Assembly (NCBI GenBank): GCA_012931725.1
Contig: CM022951.1
Location: forward strand, 36,382,805-36,446,804
DNA length: 64,000 nucleotides
Direction of reading: 5' to 3'
DNA from: Litsea cubeba
Taxonomy: Eukaryota > Streptophyta > Magnoliopsida > Laurales > Lauraceae
In this document: in pieces, positions 62,383-64,000 of the stretch
Layout: each line of letters opens with the position of its first letter
Position numbering within the stretch: the stretch's first letter is position 1
Notes under the pieces: model-generated
Databases searched by the model: none
Told to the model about the DNA's origin: nothing
Seen by the model: the letters and a program-made list of their open reading frames with translations, nothing else
Position numbers and translations under genes: made by a program

Positions 62383-64000
62383 ATGGCAGTCAATACAGGG
62401 AATATGAAAGCACCTCTGTTTGATGGTTCTAATTACTCTTTTTGGAAGATTAGGATGCAAGCCTTCATCAAATCTCTTGGCTATGATGTCTGGGAGGCTG
62501 TCAGAGTCGGTTACAATACTGCCACCGTACCCAATGATACAGCATCGAAGAAGTTGGCAGACAACGACTCCAAGGCGCAGAATGCACTCTTTAGTGGCCT
62601 TGTGGACAGCGAGCTTGTCAAAGTAATTGCATGCAAACAGCCAAGGAAATTTGGGACAAGTTGCAAAGCATACATGAAGGTGATGAGAAGATTAAAGAAG
62701 CCAAATTGCAAACTCATCGCTCTCAATTCGAGTCTCTTCGCATGGAGGAAAGCGAGAATGTTGACTCGTATATGCAACGAGTGAATGAAGTCACGAATGA
62801 CATTCGTGGACTAGGGGAGGAGATTAAAGAGCCGGTCATCGTCAAAAAGGTTCTAAGATCTCTTCTTCCCCGGTTTGATCAAAAGTCTCAGCCATCGAAG
62901 AAGCCAAAGATCTGAATGCATTTTCCATGGATGAATTACATGGTTCTCTAACTGCCTATGAGATGCGCATAGGAAAGACGTCTTCATCTGATAAAGAAGC
63001 GGCCTTTAAAATTCAGAAAAAGGCAAAAGAGACTGCTGGTCATGATGTTGATTCTGATGATGATGAGCTTGAGGCTCAATTTGTTAGAAAGTTGAAGAAA
63101 GGAAGCAATGGCAAGTACAAAGGGAAGCTACCCTTTAAATGCTTCAATTGTGGAGGTGTTGGTCACTTTGCTGCGAAGTGTCCGCTAAAAGAAGACAATG
63201 ATAATGACTCTTATGCTGAAAAGAGTAAAGGAAAGAGAAATTTCAGAAAAAGGGGCAAAGCTAAAAACTTTCTATGTCAACAAGATGACAGCACGTCTGA
63301 AACTTCAGACGATGATGAATCAACCGAAGCTCTCTTCATGGTCACTGTTGAAGAAGAAGAAGAGCTAGATCCGGAAGAGGAAGAGGAGGCTGAAGTCAAT
63401 CTTGAAGAGGAACTCATAGCCGCACTTGAGGAGCTTAGCATGGAACGCAAAACAAGTAAGAAAAATCTGAAACTTCTCCATGAATCTGAAAGTTCAATTA
63501 TTGCTTTGAAAACTCAAGTAGAAGAATATAAAAGAATGGTAGAAGTCCTTGAAAACCAAATAAATATCAAAAAGGAAGAGGCTATGAAACTTGAAACTGA
63601 GATCGCTAGAGCAAAGGCTGAAAATTTGGAAAATAGCAAAAAACTCAAAGCGCTCCAAGCGATTGAAGGGACTATGAAACTCGATGAACTACTGAAAGTT
63701 CAAAGACCTGCCCACTTCAGATTTGGTCTAGGATTTGAGAAAGGTGAATCCTCTAAGATTGCACCTCCTGAAAAGAAAGAGTTTGTGAAGCAAGTCACTG
63801 CACCTTCTAACTCTATGAAGCCCACTCAACCTAGAAAGGAGTCCATTCCTGTTAGAAAGGTAATGAAGACTAACCAGCCACAAAGAAGATACAAATTCTA
63901 TGGTTATTGCTTTCATTGTAATATGTTTGGACATAAAAGAGCTGATTGCAAATTCTATGTTAGAAACAGCCCACTTGTGACTAGGAACCCTTTTTCAATC
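62383..64000 (+). pseudogene. Copia-E gag, partial, two frameshifts
   Basis: ATG at 62383 (MAVNTGNMKAPLFDG), then the UBN2-type Gag domain (NYSFWKIRMQAFIKSL; after a shift, TAKEIWDKLQ and VDSYMQRVNEV). One A is missing in an A run near 62634 and another near 62882. From 62885 the frame is open for 372 codons to the window edge. This part has a CCHC knuckle (CFNCGGVGHFAAKC, about 63140-63180), an acidic stretch (VEEEEELDPEEEEEAEV), a coiled coil, and a second knuckle (CFHCNMFGHKRADC, about 63909-63950). If the two lost A bases are sequence errors, the gene is intact as far as visible. Confidence 0.83.

Larger units (their letters stand above)
3579..64000 (+). mobile_element. Gypsy-C: degenerate Ty3/Gypsy element that hosts the whole nest
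   Basis: Own pieces: 3579-3673 and 24277-27318 (5' LTR), 27319-28255 (PBS and start of gag), and 55038-57579 (end of gag, protease, RT, RNase H, start of integrase). Removing Tat-A (3674-24271) and Tat-B (28256-55032) with one copy of each target duplication rejoins the LTR and the gag frame. The rest, after Tat-D, lies beyond the window. The order PR-RT-RH-IN, an initiator-Met PBS and an LTR of about 3.1 kb fit Ty3/Gypsy; the integrase zinc-finger wording is chromovirus-like (Tekay/Del type is my inference). Stops and frameshifts occur in every domain. It is the oldest element present. Confidence 0.85.
57580..64000 (-). mobile_element. Tat-D: third Tat copy, entered by Copia-E
   Basis: Visible own sequence 57580-61200: a truncated 3' LTR (57580-59783), a short internal part with the TATA box, exon 1, intron 1 and the start of exon 2 of the antisense gene. 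Copia-E starts at 61201 and runs out of the window, so gag-pol and the 5' LTR of Tat-D are expected further right. The bases before the LTR are GTATC, which should reappear at its far end. LTR variants (ATGAGCCTTAATTGTCATAAAGC) place it nearer to Tat-B than to Tat-A. Confidence 0.88.
61201..64000 (+). mobile_element. Copia-E: Sire-like Ty1/Copia element, 5' part
   Basis: 5' LTR 61201-62316 (TGTTGG to CCAACA), PBS 62319-62330, and gag from 62383 to the window end. It lies in exon 2 of the Tat-D antisense gene; GAGCC (61196-61200) is the expected target duplication. A long Gag with UBN2-like start, acidic region, coiled coil and two zinc knuckles resembles the Sire/Maximus group; this assignment is inference from layout, since pol is outside the window. 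Confidence 0.88.

Overview
This window is plant nuclear heterochromatin. I see no host gene, tRNA or rRNA. Almost everything from 3,579 to the end is a nest of LTR retrotransposons of seed-plant types: Ty3/Gypsy Tat lineage with a second RNase H, Ty3/Gypsy chromovirus-like, and Ty1/Copia Sire-like. Introns of plant type, TATA boxes and a plant-mobile-domain (PMD) protein agree with an angiosperm or other seed plant. The species cannot be named from this sequence.

Layout. 1-1,379 is a tandem satellite of about 145-bp monomers, partly organised as trimers. 1,588-2,690 holds two CACTA-type (En/Spm) 5' termini with subterminal repeats. 2,691-3,578 shows nothing recognisable. At 3,579 the oldest element begins: Gypsy-C, a + strand Ty3/Gypsy element. 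Three copies of one Tat-lineage family have inserted into it, all on the - strand: Tat-A (3,674-24,271) in its LTR, Tat-B (28,256-55,032) in gag, and Tat-D (from 57,580) in the integrase. Tat-B carries Copia-F (32,731-36,126) and Tat-D carries Copia-E (from 61,201, running off the end). Perfect 5-bp target-site duplications mark Tat-A (TTAAG), Tat-B (AGGCT) and Copia-F (CCATC), so the order of insertion can be read directly.

The Tat family. Each element has LTRs of about 2.5-2.6 kb, a leader of about 1.6 kb, gag, protease, a G-patch-like segment, RT, RNase H, a second archaeal-type RNase H and integrase on the - strand. A separate + strand gene faces pol tail to tail, between integrase and the 3' LTR. 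That antisense gene has its own TATA box exactly 129 bp upstream of the ATG in all three copies. In Tat-B it can be assembled as five exons joined by GT-AG introns into one uninterrupted 1,225-codon frame with a PMD-like region, a basic stretch and a C-terminal coiled coil. In Tat-A the same gene is broken, and in Tat-D it is cut by Copia-E. The gag-pol genes are defective in both complete copies: Tat-A lost RT, both RNase H domains and the integrase N-terminus in one 2.44-kb deletion, and Tat-B has many frameshifts.

The most interesting signals are the intact spliced antisense gene inside a 26.8-kb retrotransposon; the same TATAGCC-type motif arrays in the LTRs and in the spacer between the two convergent genes; and arrays of perfect short palindromes (GGTCGACC, CGCTCGAGCG) in LTRs of otherwise unrelated elements. 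A dense cluster of 1-bp indels in Tat-B gag (about 46.3-49.5 kb) may be a sequence-quality problem.
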